Assembly (NCBI GenBank): GCA_964549915.1 | Contig: CAZJWX010000056.1 | Span: 1-30,443, forward strand | Origin: JAUZRW01 sp964549915 | GTDB taxonomy: Bacteria > Chloroflexota > Anaerolineae > Aggregatilineales > Phototrophicaceae | Reading direction: 5' to 3' | Length of the DNA: 30,443 bases | In this document: positions 23,102 to 30,443 of the stretch, piece after piece | Layout: each line of letters starts with the position of its first letter | Position numbering within the stretch: the first letter of the stretch is position 1 | Translations under genes and position numbers: made by a program | Notes under the pieces: model-generated | Databases searched by the model: none | The model's input: the letters and a program-made list of their open reading frames with translations, nothing else | Told to the model about the DNA's origin: nothing

Positions 23102-23848
23102 ATGTTGGCGATTAGCACGACACAGAACATTCGCAGCGAAATCGAAATGCAGGGTTACAGCGTTGTACCCGGATCCCACATCCCCATGACCGATGCGCTG
23201 GCCTGTGCCTGGGAAGACCTCCGGGCAGAGTATCCACACCTGCCCGCTGATGAATTCCTGCCGGGAGGCGCACGGTACCGTTTCCGGCGCTATGACAGCT
23301 TCTACTACCTGCCCGGCGCTGGCGAACTGCGGTTGCTGCCCCACCAGGATTACTTCCAGAGCGAAGACATCAACGCAGTGACGGGCGGGATGGTGCGGCG
23401 TTTCGCGCCGCTGACCGACGCCACCGTCAACAATCCCTTCCTGCACGAACTGATCGCCTTCGACTTCGACCAGTTTCCGCTGGCAGACGAGGCCATGCGT
23501 GAGCAGCCCTGGCAGGTCGATGTCCACCAGATTTTCGTGAAGTCAGAACCTGGGCAGCAAGGCCAGCCCACGCCGGAGGGGGTGCATCGTGATGGCGCGG
23601 AATTCGTGACGGTGCATCTGGCAGCGCTGCACAACGCGGCAGGCGGCCTCGTCTCCGTCTACGATGATGACAGGCAACTCCTGGAAAGCTTCCGTCTGGA
23701 ACGCATCCTGGATTCGTACCTCTTCCATGATGCGATCCTCTGGCACGGGGTCACGCCGATTTACTCGGCAGATGGGGTCAATCCGGCGGAACGCGGCATC
23801 CTGACCTTCGATTATCACTACAAGCCGGGTTTGCTGCCGCCGCGATGA
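23102..23848 (+). CDS. 2OG-Fe(II) dioxygenase, isoleucine-dioxygenase type (2OG-Fe_Oxy_2)
   Basis: The 248-residue protein matches the 2OG-Fe_Oxy_2 family that includes L-isoleucine 4-hydroxylase (IDO). The iron triad is H162-x-D164 in EGVHRDGAEFVTVHL and H215 in LWHGVTPI. R231 in ERGILTFDYHY is the likely 2-oxoglutarate salt-bridge residue. An N-terminal helical part (1-45) and Y-R-F-R-R-Y-D-S-F-Y-Y (59-69) are also family-like. Members hydroxylate the side chain of free aliphatic amino acids; the actual substrate is unknown. GAGGAGG at 23088-23094 is an ideal ribosome site 7 bp before the ATG. The upstream gap (22820-23101) has an AAAAAAT/ATTTTTT stem around 22975-22994. Confidence 0.88.
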   Translation: MLAISTTQNIRSEIEMQGYSVVPGSHIPMTDALACAWEDLRAEYPHLPADEFLPGGARYRFRRYDSFYYLPGAGELRLLPHQDYFQSEDINAVTGGMVRRFAPLTDATVNNPFLHELIAFDFDQFPLADEAMREQPWQVDVHQIFVKSEPGQQGQPTPEGVHRDGAEFVTVHLAALHNAAGGLVSVYDDDRQLLESFRLERILDSYLFHDAILWHGVTPIYSADGVNPAERGILTFDYHYKPGLLPPR

Positions 23849-23858
23849 GGGCTTTGCT

Positions 23859-23871
23859 CAAGGGGTGAGGG
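23859..23871. repeat. 13-bp copy of the REP-like element end
   Basis: CAAGGGGTGAGGG here is identical to 20889-20901, the right arm of the CCCTCACC palindrome. No matching left arm is close by, so this looks like a partial or decayed copy in the convergent gap after the dioxygenase gene. Confidence 0.4.
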
Positions 23872-23957
23872 CGCTTCATCAGTCACTCTTGCTGGCTGCA
23901 TGAATAGGCCACCCACCCCCTACAACATCCCTTTTCGGTGACGACGCTGTAGCTACA

Positions 23958-24830
23958 TCAGAGACTCAGGCCGCGCTTGCGCTTGGGCTTGTAGGCATTG
24001 CGCAGCAGATCAAGGTCGAACTCGTCCGGCGTCACGCCGGATTCGGCATAGCGGTACATCACAGCCTGGAAGATCCCGGTGAGCGCACTCTGAACCACCG
24101 CCAGGACGATGATGGTGACGAACAACAAGATGATACCGCCAATCATCACGGCGGGTGACTGCGTGGCTGCGGTCAGGGCGATCAGCAGCGCACCGCCGAT
24201 GAAGATCAAGGCCGCGATGATCAACCCGAAGATCGCGCCTACGCTGAAATTCCCCGTGATTTGCTCGCCCCAGGTCTTCTTCAGCAAGCCAGCGCTTTCC
24301 TTCACCGCATCAATCGGGCCGATGTCCTTGACGACCAGCACCGGAATCACCAGGAAGGTCGCGATATTCCAGACGAATCCCACGATGCCGATGATGATGT
24401 CTCCCAGGAAACCCGCGCGTTCCTGCAACGCTCGCAGGATCATGCCGACCGTGGCGTTGATGGCCGCATAGCCGACGATTTTCCCCAGGCGCTGGTTGGC
24501 AATGCGCAGGCCATCGCCGATCGTGGGGTCGCCACCATCCAGGCGGATCATTGCCGCGCCGACCAACCCCGTGTTGAAGTAAATGCTGACCGTGTACGAA
24601 ACCAGGTAGAACAAAAAGATGACGATACCCTGCACTACCGTCGAGACCGACTCGCCGCCGAATGAGGCCGTCACCAGTACGGCAGCCGCGGGGAAGAGCA
24701 TCACCGCCGACAGAATGAGCATCACCACGCCAGAAAGCAGCGGGAAGAGCAGCAGCTCCCGGTCGGCACGCAGCACCGCCCAACTCGCTTTCACGAGCTG
24801 CCAGCTATTTGCAAACGTTTGAAACACCAT
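23958..24830 (-). CDS. Six-TM membrane protein, DUF6159-like
   Basis: The 290-residue protein opens with a conserved S-W-Q-L-V-K-A-S-W-A-V-L-R-A-D-R-E-L-L-L-F-P sequence. Six long hydrophobic segments follow (about 26-53, 65-95, 118-135, 143-168, 195-220, 228-260). A cytoplasmic loop W-G-E-Q-I-T-G-N-F-S-V-G lies between TM4 and TM5, and the tail is basic (KPKRKRGLSL). This layout matches the DUF6159 family, whose members have no known role, although the pattern resembles membrane shape or secretion-linked proteins. AGGAGG lies 4 bp before the ATG at 24830. The M23 peptidase gene is divergent with 86 bp between starts. Confidence 0.82.
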   Translation of the reverse strand: MVFQTFANSWQLVKASWAVLRADRELLLFPLLSGVVMLILSAVMLFPAAAVLVTASFGGESVSTVVQGIVIFLFYLVSYTVSIYFNTGLVGAAMIRLDGGDPTIGDGLRIANQRLGKIVGYAAINATVGMILRALQERAGFLGDIIIGIVGFVWNIATFLVIPVLVVKDIGPIDAVKESAGLLKKTWGEQITGNFSVGAIFGLIIAALIFIGGALLIALTAATQSPAVMIGGIILLFVTIIVLAVVQSALTGIFQAVMYRYAESGVTPDEFDLDLLRNAYKPKRKRGLSL

Positions 24831-24916
24831 TTCCCTCCTGTTGCTTGCTCCGCTTGCGGAGTTTTGCGAAAATATCTGCGATTATCCGTCTAGATGATAC
24901 CATCAGGAACAACGCC

Positions 24917-26509
24917 ATGACATCAATCCCCCAACGATTGGGGCTTTGGCTGCTGATTGCGCTCCTTTTCAGCGCCGTCTTCGTACAGGGGCAATCCGAA
25001 TGCGGCGTGGTGGATGGCATCAGCTATCCCCTTGACCCCAACGCCTTCGTGCTGGCGCAGGATTACGCAGCCGCCAGCCCCCGTCATCAAGGGCGCTACC
25101 ACACGGGGGAAGACTGGTACGGCGGACGCGGCCTGAGCCTGGGACAGCCCGTGCGGGCAGCGGCACGCGGACGGGTCACCTTCGCATCAGCCATGGCCTG
25201 GGGGCGCGATGGCGGGGTGGTCATCCTGGAACACACCTTCCCCGACGGCAGCATCTATTACACGCAGTACGGGCACCTGATGGCGACCGAGGTCTATCCC
25301 CTGCCAGAACGCTGGAGTTGTGTCGAACAGGGCGATGTCATCGGCGCAGTCGGTGATGCGCGCCCCGCGCCGCACCTGCATTTCGAAGTGCGCTTCGCCA
25401 ACGGGGGCAACGGCACAACGCCGGGGCCCGGTTACACCCGCGCATTGCCTTATGACGAAGACTATCGCGACCCCGGCAAATTCATCCTGAATCAGCAGGC
25501 GTGGCTCAGCGCGTGGTACGCCTGGCACATCTCCGTCGGGCAGGAGAGCGCCACCGACGAACGCGGCCCCTACGCACCGCCGCTGCTGCTGAACGATAAC
25601 AGCCTGCTCTACCTCAATGGAGATGGCAGCATCCTGCGCCGTGCGACCCCGGACGGGCGCATTCTGTGGCGGGCGCTGCTGGAAACACCTGCGGTGGCGC
25701 TGGATGGCTGGCGTGGTTCGTCGCTGCTGATTTACGCGGATGGTTCGATGCAGCCGATCAACGTCGAAACGGGGGGGCTGGGCGAAGGCTGGCAGGTAGA
25801 CGCACAGTTCGCCGCAGCGCCGATCATTGACGGGGAGCGCCTGCTCTTCCCCACGCCAGCGGGAACGCTGCTTCCGCTGGCGGAAAACCGCCGCGAATTG
25901 GGCGAGGCCATCCCCAATGTGCCGGATTTCCGCCGGGTGCAGCTTCTGCCGGATGGATCGGTGGCCTTGCTCACCCCGGATCATCGGCTGCGCTACCTGC
26001 GACCATCGGGCGAGATCCTCGACGAAGCGCAGTTGCAAGCGCCCGCCAGCCTGGGTGTCTCGCAGCAGGGGCGGCTGCTCGTGTACAGCCAGGGTGGTTT
26101 CTGGCAGGTGGATTCGTCGGGAGAATGGTCGCTTTTCATCGAAGACGCAGCCCCCGGCGGCGCGAACGGCGCACTGCTGGTCACGGCAGATCGTTACTAT
26201 CTCTTCAGCGGTACGCGCCTCTACGCCTACGATCTGAACCGGGCGTTGCTGTGGGAAGCCAACATGCCGCCAGTGGAGGGGTTGGTAGAAATGGCGCTCT
26301 ACGACGATGTGCTGCTGCTGACCAGCAACCACGGCCAGATCGTCCTCGCCAGTACAGAAGGGCGCTTCTGCAACCAGACGCGCATTTACGGCAGCGACGA
26401 GGCCAACCAGTGGCACGCCCTGGGCGATGACGACCGCATGCGCTTCGCCATCGCCGATCAACTGCTGGCGCTGAACTGGGAGTTCTTCACCCGACCGTGC
26501 CGCGCCTGA
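24917..26509 (+). CDS. Secreted M23 (LytM) peptidase fused to a beta-propeller-like domain
   Basis: From ATG at 24917 the protein has 530 residues with a signal peptide (RLGLWLLIALLFSAVFVQGQ, cleavage near residue 26). The M23 domain (about 55-165) has all LytM zinc and catalytic residues: H62-T-G-E-D66, Y-G-H120 and H153-L-H155-F-E. The enzyme should cut Gly or D-Ala-linked peptide bridges in peptidoglycan-like walls. The remaining 350 residues form repeated strands of PQQ/propeller type (L-L-N-D-N-S-L-L-Y-L-N-G-D-G-S, then L-L-P-D-G-S-V-A-L-L-T-P). This fusion is unusual, because M23 domains are more often joined to SH3, LysM or coiled-coil modules. AGGA lies 9 bp upstream. The frame is open to 24809, but those codons are non-coding-like. 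It ends 3 bp before the stop of the convergent kinase gene. Confidence 0.88.
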   Translation: MTSIPQRLGLWLLIALLFSAVFVQGQSECGVVDGISYPLDPNAFVLAQDYAAASPRHQGRYHTGEDWYGGRGLSLGQPVRAAARGRVTFASAMAWGRDGGVVILEHTFPDGSIYYTQYGHLMATEVYPLPERWSCVEQGDVIGAVGDARPAPHLHFEVRFANGGNGTTPGPGYTRALPYDEDYRDPGKFILNQQAWLSAWYAWHISVGQESATDERGPYAPPLLLNDNSLLYLNGDGSILRRATPDGRILWRALLETPAVALDGWRGSSLLIYADGSMQPINVETGGLGEGWQVDAQFAAAPIIDGERLLFPTPAGTLLPLAENRRELGEAIPNVPDFRRVQLLPDGSVALLTPDHRLRYLRPSGEILDEAQLQAPASLGVSQQGRLLVYSQGGFWQVDSSGEWSLFIEDAAPGGANGALLVTADRYYLFSGTRLYAYDLNRALLWEANMPPVEGLVEMALYDDVLLLTSNHGQIVLASTEGRFCNQTRIYGSDEANQWHALGDDDRMRFAIADQLLALNWEFFTRPCRA

Positions 26510-26512
26510 GCC

Positions 26513-28021
26513 TCAAACGCGCTGGCTGATGACGGTACTCAGTTGGGGCGAGGGCAGCCAGACCGTGACCGTCGTCCCCTGGTTCGCGCCGGGGCTGGTC
26601 ACCTCAATGGTTCCGCCGTGCGCCAGCACAATCTCGCGCGTGATCGCCAGCCCCAACCCGGTTCCGCGCTGGGGGCCACGCGCCTTATCGACCTGGTAGA
26701 AGCGGTCGAAGATGTGCGGCAGGTCTTCCGCCGGAATGCCGACGCCGTTATCCGCTACCTGAATCTGCACGCCTCCATCGCGCACAGTCGTAATGACCTG
26801 CACACGCCCACCCTTCGGGGTGTATTTGAGGGCGTTGCTGATCAGATTCGTGACCACCTGCACCAACCGATCCCCGTCCCCGGCGATGTGCGGCATGGCG
26901 GTCGTCTGTACTTCTAGCTCGATGTCCTTGCGCGCCGCCACGACGGAGAGCCGCTGCCCAATCGCGGCGACGATTTCGCCGATGTCAATTGCGGTCATCT
27001 TCATTGAAAGCCGCCCCGCTTGCAGCCGCGCCAGATCCGTCAATTCGGTGACCATGCGCGTCAGGCGATTGGCCTCCTCGTGGATGATGCGGGCTGCATT
27101 CCCCGGATTCTTGGCGACACCATCCATGATGGCCCGCGAATAGCCTTCAATCGAGGTCAGCGGCGTTTTCAAATCATGCGAGACATTCGCCAGAAATTCG
27201 CGCTGCGATTCCTGCGTGTTGCGCACCTCAGCGCTCATCCGGTTGAAAGCGGTTGCGACTTCGTGGATTTCCGGTGGGCCGCTTTCGGGAACTTGCTGGT
27301 TGTAATTCCCGGCGGCGACTTCCGATGCGGCGTGCGCCAATAAGCGCAGGGGACGCCCCAGGCTGCGGCTGATGAAGTACGCCAGGACGAAGGCGAAGAG
27401 AATGCCGATGACTGCCGCTTGCAGCATGGGCACAAAGAAGGCTTCGCCGAATTCCGCCAGCACGGTACCCAGCGACTCGGTGGAGCGCGGCTCCGCGACG
27501 ATCACAGCGATTCCATTGACTCCAGTGCGAGGCAGGCGCATGTCGCGGTGAAAACCGACGAAGAGCCATTCGCTCGCGTCCACATCCTCGAACTGCCCAT
27601 AGACGATGTCCGTTTCCGGGAGTGGGGGTGTGCGCCCCGGATCCTGGTAGCTGTTCGCCCTGCTCATGTGGATGATGTCTTCAGCGGCGTAGCGATCTTC
27701 GGAGTCGTACAACACCGCCGCTTCGTCACGCCGTTCCACGACGAGCAGCGTGCGCACTCCATGCGTCTCAGAGTAGGTGGTGAGCATCTCGTCGAACAAT
27801 CCATCGCCCTGCCGCAACGAGAGCGGGGAGGCAGAGACAAGGGTGACATCTTGTAGCAGGGACGGCAGAATCACCGTCAGCCGATCCCAGGTGACCTGTG
27901 GGGGCACTTGCCGTGAACTGAGAAAGACCACCGACAGCACACCCAGCAGCAGCAGCGTGCCCAGCAGCAAGATGAGATAGGAGGTGAAGAGCCGTACGCG
28001 CAGCGAAATCCTGGAGAACAT
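26513..28021 (-). CDS. HAMP-type sensor histidine kinase
   Basis: From ATG at 28021 the protein has 502 residues: TM1 (about 12-34), an extracytoplasmic sensor of about 160 residues, TM2 (about 195-218), HAMP (219-271), HisKA with phosphoacceptor H282 in NVSHDLKTPL, and HATPase with N-box TNLISNALKYTP, DNGVG, and GTGLGL. GAGGGA lies 7 bp before this ATG. A GTG five codons earlier (28036) would overlap the upstream regulator stop by a GTGA motif and is a real alternative. It is cotranscribed with the OmpR-type regulator and forms a classic two-component pair. The signal is unknown; the sensor shows no recognised domain. Confidence 0.92.
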   Translation of the reverse strand: MFSRISLRVRLFTSYLILLLGTLLLLGVLSVVFLSSRQVPPQVTWDRLTVILPSLLQDVTLVSASPLSLRQGDGLFDEMLTTYSETHGVRTLLVVERRDEAAVLYDSEDRYAAEDIIHMSRANSYQDPGRTPPLPETDIVYGQFEDVDASEWLFVGFHRDMRLPRTGVNGIAVIVAEPRSTESLGTVLAEFGEAFFVPMLQAAVIGILFAFVLAYFISRSLGRPLRLLAHAASEVAAGNYNQQVPESGPPEIHEVATAFNRMSAEVRNTQESQREFLANVSHDLKTPLTSIEGYSRAIMDGVAKNPGNAARIIHEEANRLTRMVTELTDLARLQAGRLSMKMTAIDIGEIVAAIGQRLSVVAARKDIELEVQTTAMPHIAGDGDRLVQVVTNLISNALKYTPKGGRVQVITTVRDGGVQIQVADNGVGIPAEDLPHIFDRFYQVDKARGPQRGTGLGLAITREIVLAHGGTIEVTSPGANQGTTVTVWLPSPQLSTVISQRV

Positions 28022-28032
28022 CCGCTTGTCCC

Positions 28033-28707
28033 TCACATGGTCAATTTGTAGCCGACGCCCCAGACGGTCTCAATCGTGGGCGTCATTCCGTCCAGTTTGT
28101 GGCGCAAATGCGCCACATGCACATCGACTGTGCGCGTTTCTCCGGCGAAGTTGTAGCCCCAGACGACATCCAGCAGGCGCTCCCGGCTGAAGACAATGTT
28201 CAGATTCTCCGCGAGGGTCAACAGCAGATCAAATTCCTTCATGCGCAGGTCAACCGGACGCCCATCTACCTCCACCGAGCGCTGCTGCGGGTTGATGAGC
28301 AAATTCCCGACCCGCACGGGTTGGTTGGGCGCGGCGGGTTTGCGCTCACTGCGCCGCAGGATCGCCTTGATGCGCGCGACCAATTCACGGGGATTGAAGG
28401 GCTTGGTCAGGTAATCGTCTGCGCCCAGTTCCAGCCCCACGATTTTGTCAATGTCTTCGTTGCGGGCGGTCAGCATGATGATCGGCACATCAGACTGCGT
28501 GCGCACGCGGCGGCAAATCTCCAGGCCATCCATACCTGGCAGCATGATGTCCAGGACAACCAGTGCTGGCTCGTCTTGCTGAATGCGTTGCAGGGCGTCC
28601 AGGCCGTCGGTCGTGCTCTCGACCTCGTAGCCCTCCTGCTCGATATACATCTGTGCCAGGTCAATGATGCGCTGTTCGTCATCAACCACCAGAATACGTT
28701 CACTCAT
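28033..28707 (-). CDS. OmpR/PhoB-family response regulator
   Basis: From ATG at 28707 the protein has 224 residues. The receiver domain (1-120) has the acidic pair D9/D10, phosphoacceptor D53 in VLDIMLPGMDG, T80 and K102 in LTKPF. The DNA-binding domain (about 130-224) is the OmpR winged helix, with V-D-L-R-M-K-E-F-D-L-L-L-T-L, F-S-R-E-R-L-L-D-V-V-W-G-Y and R-T-V-D-V-H-V-A-H-L-R-H-K-L. AGGGA lies 8 bp before this ATG. The frame stays open to 28776, but those codons are not family-like. It directly precedes the kinase gene and both would be transcribed as one unit. Confidence 0.95.
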   Translation of the reverse strand: MSERILVVDDEQRIIDLAQMYIEQEGYEVESTTDGLDALQRIQQDEPALVVLDIMLPGMDGLEICRRVRTQSDVPIIMLTARNEDIDKIVGLELGADDYLTKPFNPRELVARIKAILRRSERKPAAPNQPVRVGNLLINPQQRSVEVDGRPVDLRMKEFDLLLTLAENLNIVFSRERLLDVVWGYNFAGETRTVDVHVAHLRHKLDGMTPTIETVWGVGYKLTM

Positions 28708-28785
28708 CGTTCGATTCCCTCGCCATTCTCTGCCTGTGCTCCACCGCACAGGATTCACCAGTCTACTTGACCGCACTATGGCATT

Positions 28786-29199
28786 CTACTCGGCATCCGG
28801 CAACTCGGGGCGCATTTCTTCGAGGTACGCCTGGGGCACACCCGCGCCCCGCAGCAATTTACGCACCAGGGGTGAGCGCAGCACGAGTGCCCGCAGCAGT
28901 GCGCGGCTGGCATCCTCGTCGCTGCCCTGCGCCACCTGGACGATGCGTTCGGCATTGGCGGAGAGGGTCTGTTTCTCGTCCGCCGCACAGACCGGGCGTG
29001 CCAGGCTGCTCACTTGCTGTGCGACAGCCTCGTAGGTCATGCCCACACGCTGTAACTCCTCTCGCAGTGCTGGATCGGTGATGCGCAGCAGCGCCAATAG
29101 AAGATGCTCGCTGCGCACGTATTTGTGCAGCACACGACGCGCTTCTGCACGCGCCTGCGTCAGCAGGTCGTCCCAGAAAGTTTGTGGTTCACCAACCAT
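28786..29199 (-). CDS. Stand-alone Clp amino-terminal domain protein
   Basis: The 137-residue protein matches the Clp_N double-repeat: A-R-A-E-A-R-R-V-L-H-K-Y-V-R-S-E-H-L-L-L-A-L-L-R (16-39), G-M-T-Y-E-A-V (53-59), then L-S-A-N-A-E-R-I-V-Q-V-A-Q (79-91) and A-L-V-L-R-S (104-109). In ClpA/ClpC this domain receives substrates and adaptors, but here the ATPase part is absent. Free Clp_N proteins such as ClpS partners or MecA-binding decoys are rarer. It could be an adaptor, a stress-response protein or a fragment. GGAGG lies 5 bp before the ATG at 29199. It lies 78 bp upstream of the regulator gene on the same strand. Confidence 0.85.
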   Translation of the reverse strand: MVGEPQTFWDDLLTQARAEARRVLHKYVRSEHLLLALLRITDPALREELQRVGMTYEAVAQQVSSLARPVCAADEKQTLSANAERIVQVAQGSDEDASRALLRALVLRSPLVRKLLRGAGVPQAYLEEMRPELPDAE

Positions 29200-29306
29200 T
29201 ACGCCTCCCCTATATTTGCAAATTGTTGCACGAACGTGTTGGCTATTTGTAGACTCATTGTAAATTCTCTATGTAAACACGGGACGAGAGGGAATTGCCC
29301 GCTACC

Positions 29307-29321
29307 GATCGGCTCCCGATC
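29307..29321. other. Small palindrome after the GNAT gene
   Basis: GATCGG (29307-29312) pairs with CCGATC (29316-29321) around CTC, 22 bp past the GNAT stop on minus. No T-run follows. It may be part of a weak transcript end; otherwise the 143-bp gap up to 29342 shows nothing recognisable. Confidence 0.3.
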
Positions 29322-29342
29322 ACCGCGTTGCACGCCCGGCCC

Positions 29343-30326
29343 TCACAAATCCAGGCGCATATGCCAGACCGTGCGCAAGCGGCGGAAGCGGTAGTGCATC
29401 ACCAGCTCGTTGATCGCGTCGTCGTCGTGGGGGTGTTCCAGCGTGAAGCTGGTGGAGCGCATACGGCGCAGCGTATTGTTCAAGAGGGCTTCGGCGGGGA
29501 AAGTGCCAACCTGCGGATCGTGAAAGAGCAGCAGGCGCGTGCGAGTCAGCGCGAAGGCCGACTCGATCCAGAGCGCTGCCAGCAGATCATCGGAGTGCTC
29601 ATCGCGAACGACCAGCCGCTCGCGGGAATTCATCGCGAAAGCGCCCTGCACCTGCCCCCAGAACCCCCGCCGAAATTCCCGATGGTGCAGGGGCTTCAGC
29701 CAGGCGATGCCGCCGCGTTCATTGCTGCGGGTGCGCGATACCAGCCGATATTCTGCCCGCCAATTGGCGGCACGCCGTCTCGTGATGAAGGGCGCTTCGT
29801 CCAGGGCTTGCGGAGCCGACGCCAGGGCACTGCGCGACCAGATTGTGAAGGCGCGCTCGCGGATGAAGCCCAACTGCTCATAGAGGCGAATGGCCCCATG
29901 ATTATCGTAGTCCACCTGCAAAATGGCGTGTTTGCCCCCCCTGCGCCGGATGAATTCCAGTGAGGCATGCATCAACCGACGGGCGATCCCCTGGCGCTGC
30001 ATGGTGGGATGCACGCCGACATTGGCGATGATCCATGCGCCACCCATATCCGCAGGCCACTGCGCCGGATAAATGGAGACATTACCCACCAGCTTGCCAT
30101 CGGCAATCCAGACATAACCCAGGCTGATTCCCGCCGCCAGTGGATTGACCATGCCCAGGAAGCGCAGCGCGAACCCGGCCCGGCTCAGCAGGCGCATCTC
30201 GCGAATCGCGGCGCGCCCACTTTCATCCATGACATCGTTGAAGACCAGTTCGATCAAATCGGCGAGTTCTGCCAGATCAGTGCGCAGACTCACCGGACGG
30301 AGGCCGTCCTGCTTTGCATGGGACAC
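29343..30326 (-). CDS. GNAT-family N-acetyltransferase
   Basis: The 327-residue protein has an N-terminal GNAT domain. Motif A is V-G-V-H-P-T-M-Q-R-Q-G-I-A-R-R-L (103-118), holding the Q-x-x-G-x-(A/G) acetyl-CoA loop, and motif B is N142-x-x-A-x-x-L-Y-E-x-L-G-F (142-154). The C-terminal 160 residues are not clearly recognised but have alternating strands and helices, as in double-GNAT enzymes with a decayed second copy. The start is GTG at 30326 with AGGA 7 bp upstream. The substrate is unknown. Right of the gene is the IS-like end, so the region could have been disturbed by insertion. Confidence 0.87.
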   Translation of the reverse strand: MSHAKQDGLRPVSLRTDLAELADLIELVFNDVMDESGRAAIREMRLLSRAGFALRFLGMVNPLAAGISLGYVWIADGKLVGNVSIYPAQWPADMGGAWIIANVGVHPTMQRQGIARRLMHASLEFIRRRGGKHAILQVDYDNHGAIRLYEQLGFIRERAFTIWSRSALASAPQALDEAPFITRRRAANWRAEYRLVSRTRSNERGGIAWLKPLHHREFRRGFWGQVQGAFAMNSRERLVVRDEHSDDLLAALWIESAFALTRTRLLLFHDPQVGTFPAEALLNNTLRRMRSTSFTLEHPHDDDAINELVMHYRFRRLRTVWHMRLDL

Positions 30327-30390
30327 AGGTGATCCTATCTACCGCTTGCTGGATTTCATTAGATAGAGGCGCTACGTATCTCCGCATTGT

Positions 30391-30443
30391 GACATACTCC
30401 CCACGCCTAAAGGCGGGGGCTTCTGCCGTCAACAGCGCTGCGA
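30391..30443. mobile_element. End of an IS200/IS605-like element, cut by the window edge
   Basis: GACATACTCCCC (30391-30402) precedes a hairpin: CCCC-A-CGCC (30399-30407), loop TAAA, GGCG-GGGG (30412-30419), with one bulged A. CTTCTG follows. This short pattern is a recurrent terminal motif of IS200/IS605 (IS1341/TnpB-type) elements in many bacteria. No transposase or TnpB frame is inside the window; it would lie to the right. Confidence 0.6.

Noticed and set aside
24848..24865. CTCCGC/GCGGAG stem followed by TTTT as an intrinsic terminator
   Set aside because: The arms are separated by only two bases and it lies in a divergent 5' region with no gene ending nearby on plus, so it is probably chance.
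25187..26461. 424-codon minus-strand frame opposite the M23 gene
   Set aside because: Shadow frame with low-complexity composition; the plus strand holds a complete M23 active site.

Overview
This looks like a chromosomal segment from a moderately GC-rich bacterium, most likely Chloroflexota (Anaerolineae-like). The assignment is inference. It rests on secreted SH3b, PPC-repeat and beta-propeller proteins, a TolB-like protein, a large one-TM Ser/Thr kinase, a DUF3467 plus translin-like pair, and the style of rplJ/rplL. No rRNA, tRNA, CRISPR array or prophage was seen. About thirty protein genes fill the window, and most of the longer overlapping ORFs are antisense shadows of them.

Left part (1-8.2 kb). 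A beta-propeller gene with a doubtful 5' end is followed by two paralogous secreted SH3b proteins. A minus-strand TetR regulator and alpha/beta hydrolase overlap by 14 bp and end at a clear intrinsic terminator. The tetR promoter is textbook sigma70, filled with two overlapping palindromes, and appears to give a leaderless, self-repressed mRNA. Next, also on minus, is a one-TM Ser/Thr kinase with an extracellular sandwich-like domain, followed by a secreted protein of four PPC domains.

Middle part (8.2-15.4 kb). A 508-bp gap leads to a small orphan acidic protein, a GT2 glycosyltransferase on minus, and a plus-strand run: ArsR-type regulator, DUF3467 protein, translin/TRAX-like protein (the last two overlap by 14 bp). 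Then come rplJ-rplL with promoter, L10-type leader, attenuator and final terminator. A divergent SNase-like nuclease and a RimK-type ATP-grasp ligase follow.

Right part (15.4-30.4 kb). Minus-strand genes for a DUF427 protein, an M50B-like membrane protease homologue and a calcineurin-like phosphoesterase lie divergent from a PAS histidine kinase whose seven-or-so-TM input domain resembles the VUT/YhhQ family. Next are a HEAT-repeat protein, a one-TM Ala/Glu-rich protein, a secreted TolB-like propeller, a 2OG-Fe(II) dioxygenase of the isoleucine-dioxygenase type, a DUF6159-like membrane protein and a divergent M23 peptidase-propeller fusion. An OmpR/HAMP-kinase two-component pair, a stand-alone Clp-N protein and a GNAT acetyltransferase complete the set. 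The last ~50 bp look like the end of an IS200/IS605-type element.

The best candidate for an under-described system is the DUF3467-translin/TRAX-like pair at 10.5-11.5 kb. The translin-like protein keeps acidic residues at the positions used for catalysis in TRAX. Next in interest are the leaderless TetR autoregulatory promoter and the kinase/PPC surface module.
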